From: Zymomonas sp.
GTDB lineage: Bacteria > Pseudomonadota > Alphaproteobacteria > Sphingomonadales > Sphingomonadaceae
Length of the DNA: 14,510 nucleotides
Reading direction: 5' to 3'
Assembly: GCA_027489105.1 (NCBI GenBank)
Contig: JAIYAJ010000329.1
Location: forward strand, 1-14,510
Positions within the stretch are counted from its first letter, which is position 1, and each line of letters begins with the position of its first letter. The notes below the pieces were generated by a model. The model made no database searches, was not told the origin of the DNA, and worked only from the letters and a program-made list of their open reading frames with translations. Positions 12,706 through 14,510 of this stretch are shown one piece after another. The position numbers and the translations under genes are program-made.

Positions 12706-14148
12706 TTGGACAAGGAAGTCCTGCCGGTCTTGGCGGTCGACCTCGACGGTACGTTGCTGCGTTCGAACATGCTCTACGAGAGCTTCTGGTCGGCACTGGC
12801 GCAGCGGTGGGCGGTGCTGGTCCAATTGCTGATGGCGCTTCCCGGCGGCCGTTCGCGGATCAAGCATGTGCTTGCCGAGCATGCCCGCATCGATCCCGCG
12901 ACGCTGCCTTATGACCAGGGGGTGATCGACCATATTCGCGACTGGCGAGCCCGGGGTGGACGCGTGGCACTGGTCACCGCCACGAGCGAGCGGCTGGCGC
13001 GGTTGATCGCCGATCATCTCGGCCTGTTCGACGAGGTGATGGCATCCGGCCGCGACGAAAATCTCAAGGGTGCGACCAAGGCGCGTCGGCTGTGCGAGCG
13101 CTATGGCGAGGGTGGCTTCGCTTATATCGGCGACAGCCCCGCCGACCTCCCGGTATGGGGCAAGGCGCGCATGGTGATCGCCTGCAACCCCGGTCGCCGC
13201 CTCTCGACGCGGCTCGCCGGTCTCTATCCGGGGCACGAGACGCTGTCCCGGCCGAAGGCCCGCATCGCAGATTATCTGCGCGCGATCCGCGTCCACCAAT
13301 GGGCGAAGAATCCGCTGGTCTTCCTGCCGATCATCGGCGCGCACCAGTCCGATCTGGCGACGCTGCGCGCGGGGTGCCTGGCCTTCCTCGCCTTTTCGTT
13401 GATCGCGTCGAGCGTCTATGTGCTCAACGACCTGCTCGACCTCAGCTCGGACCGCGCCCATCCGCGCAAGCGGCTGCGGCCCTTCGCGGCTGGCACGATC
13501 CCGATCGAGCAGGCCAGCTGGATGGTGATCGGCCTGTTTGCGGGCGGCGTTGCAGTGGGCGCGGTGGTGGGGGGGGCCTTTCTGGGCGTGCTGCTCTTCT
13601 ACCATATCGCGACCACCGCCTATTCGCTGTGGCTCAAGCGCAAGGTGGTGGTAGACATCTGCACGCTGGCCGGTCTCTACACCTTGCGCGTGATCGCCGG
13701 TGCGGTGGCGGCGCAGGTACCGCTGTCGATGTGGATGCTGGCCTTCACCCTGTTCCTGTTCTTTTCGCTGGCAGCGATCAAGCGCCAGGCGGAGATCGTC
13801 GACAGCCTCGCCGATGGCGGTCGCACGCTGCACGGGCGCGGCTATCACAGCGGCGACCTCGCAACCGTGTCGCAGATGGCGATCTCGTCGGGCTATGTCG
13901 CGGTGCTCGTCCTCGCCCTCTATCTGAACTCGACGGCGGTTGACCGGCTCTACGCCTTTCCCGAATTGCTGTGGGGCAGCTGTGCGATCCTGCTCTACTG
14001 GATCAGCCGGATGGCGATGGTCGCCAATCGCGGCAATATGCACGACGATCCGATCGTCTTTGCGGCGACCGACCGCGTCAGCCTCTGCTGCGCGCTGCTG
14101 ATGGTCATCATCGTCGCAGGCAGCGCCACCGGCTTCGGCTTGTTGTGA
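12706..14148 (+). CDS. HAD-UbiA fusion: decaprenyl-phosphate phosphoribosyltransferase-like prenyltransferase
   Basis: This 480-aa two-domain protein starts with a HAD phosphatase domain (about 1-180): D12-x-D14-G-T in VDLDGTLL, VTATSER as motif II, and GDSPAD (142-147) as motif IV. A UbiA-type membrane domain (about 190-480) follows. Its first Asp-rich motif is NDLLDLSSD (N241-D249), then HPRKRLRP; its second is VDICTLAGLYTLRVIAG with D317, Y325 and R328. The second domain resembles Rv3806c, which joins phosphoribosyl pyrophosphate to decaprenyl phosphate. The HAD domain could remove the 5-phosphate from the product (inference). I chose the TTG at 12706 because GGGGGA lies 6 nt upstream; GTG at 12685 is an alternative with no clear ribosome site. 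The DprE1-like gene starts 9 bp after the stop, so the two form an operon. Residue numbers count from the TTG. Confidence 0.88.
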   Translation: MDKEVLPVLAVDLDGTLLRSNMLYESFWSALAQRWAVLVQLLMALPGGRSRIKHVLAEHARIDPATLPYDQGVIDHIRDWRARGGRVALVTATSERLARLIADHLGLFDEVMASGRDENLKGATKARRLCERYGEGGFAYIGDSPADLPVWGKARMVIACNPGRRLSTRLAGLYPGHETLSRPKARIADYLRAIRVHQWAKNPLVFLPIIGAHQSDLATLRAGCLAFLAFSLIASSVYVLNDLLDLSSDRAHPRKRLRPFAAGTIPIEQASWMVIGLFAGGVAVGAVVGGAFLGVLLFYHIATTAYSLWLKRKVVVDICTLAGLYTLRVIAGAVAAQVPLSMWMLAFTLFLFFSLAAIKRQAEIVDSLADGGRTLHGRGYHSGDLATVSQMAISSGYVAVLVLALYLNSTAVDRLYAFPELLWGSCAILLYWISRMAMVANRGNMHDDPIVFAATDRVSLCCALLMVIIVAGSATGFGLL

Positions 14149-14157
14149 CCACAGGGC

Positions 14158-14510
14158 ATGGCTGATCGGGTCGAGCTCAGCGGCTGGGGGCTCTATCCCC
14201 CCCGCGCCACGCGGTTGCGTCGCGCCGGACAGCCGGCGGACGTGCCGGCCCTGCTCGATCCGGCGGGCACGGTCGCGCGCGGCAATGGCCGGGCCTATGG
14301 CGATGCCGCGATCGGGCTGTCGACCACTGTCGACATGCGCCGGCTCGACCGGCTGATCGCATTCGATCATGCGACGGGGCTGTTGGTCGCCGAAGCCGGG
14401 CTGACCCTGGCCGAGATCATCGACATCTTCCTGCCGCGCGGCTGGTTTCCGGTGGTCACGCCGGGCACGAAGTTTGTTACCCTCGGCGGTGCGATCGCGG
14501 CCGACGTTCA
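14158..14510 (+). CDS. DprE1-like FAD-binding oxidoreductase (5' part, cut by window end)
   Basis: Only the first 117 residues are in the window. They start SGWGLYPPRATRL and carry the FAD-binding PCMH segment ARGNGRAYGDAAIG (40-53). TPGTKFVTLGGAIAADV (101-117) follows, aligning with the DprE1 stretch that continues with His-Gly-Lys-Asn. DprE1 oxidises the 2'-hydroxyl of polyprenyl-phosphoryl ribose; a reductase (DprE2) then yields the arabinose epimer. The reductase should lie just beyond the window. The start ATG is 9 bp after the HAD-UbiA stop and has only a weak, close AGGG. The order prenyltransferase then oxidase supports a polyprenyl-phosphoryl arabinose route, but other sugar oxidases of this family cannot be excluded without the C-terminus. 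Confidence 0.85.
   Translation, partial: MADRVELSGWGLYPPRATRLRRAGQPADVPALLDPAGTVARGNGRAYGDAAIGLSTTVDMRRLDRLIAFDHATGLLVAEAGLTLAEIIDIFLPRGWFPVVTPGTKFVTLGGAIAADV

Noticed and set aside
12646..14370. Long minus-strand open frame antisense to the HAD-UbiA gene
   Set aside because: It lacks hydrophobic or motif structure, while the plus strand has intact HAD and UbiA signatures.

Overview
The window is GC-rich DNA, densely packed with genes on both strands. The proteins look like those of a sphingomonad-type alphaproteobacterium: a TonB receptor with a PepSY partner, a Rieske oxygenase next to acyl-CoA genes, and a HAD-UbiA/DprE1-like pair. The genus cannot be fixed from the sequence alone. I see no tRNA, rRNA, CRISPR array, insertion sequence or phage gene.

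Region 1 (38-6204) looks like a catabolic cluster. A VOC-fold protein and a TIM-barrel sugar-phosphate isomerase/epimerase-like protein are translationally coupled on the minus strand. They diverge from a tight plus-strand operon: Rieske oxygenase alpha subunit, acyl-CoA dehydrogenase, Rieske ferredoxin and an AzoR-like FMN oxidoreductase. The last three genes overlap by 1 and 8 bp. A MaoC-type hydratase gene converges on this operon, and its coding end overlaps that of the AzoR-like gene by 55 bp. A TesB-type acyl-CoA thioesterase gene diverges from the hydratase gene. Together they suggest oxidation of an unidentified ring-bearing or quaternary-amine-like acid, followed by CoA-ester dehydrogenation, hydration and thioester release. 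No ferredoxin reductase and no CoA ligase are present in the window.

Region 2 (6220-10421, minus strand) is a three-gene metal-uptake unit in transcription order: a small DUF2946-type protein, a TonB-dependent receptor, and an internally duplicated PepSY membrane protein with a His-rich linker. From memory, the same order occurs in the copper-responsive cruR-bfrG operon of Bordetella. Copper or a metallophore is therefore as plausible a substrate as a ferric siderophore.

Region 3 (10490-14510) concerns envelope polysaccharide. It holds a GtrA-family protein, a markedly AT-rich multi-spanning protein that looks like a GT-C glycosyltransferase, a HAD-UbiA fusion, and the start of a DprE1-like FAD oxidase cut by the window end. 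The HAD-UbiA, oxidase and GtrA genes match the parts needed to make and flip polyprenyl-phosphoryl arabinose or ribose, the pathway known from mycobacteria. The AT-rich gene appears to have been acquired separately.
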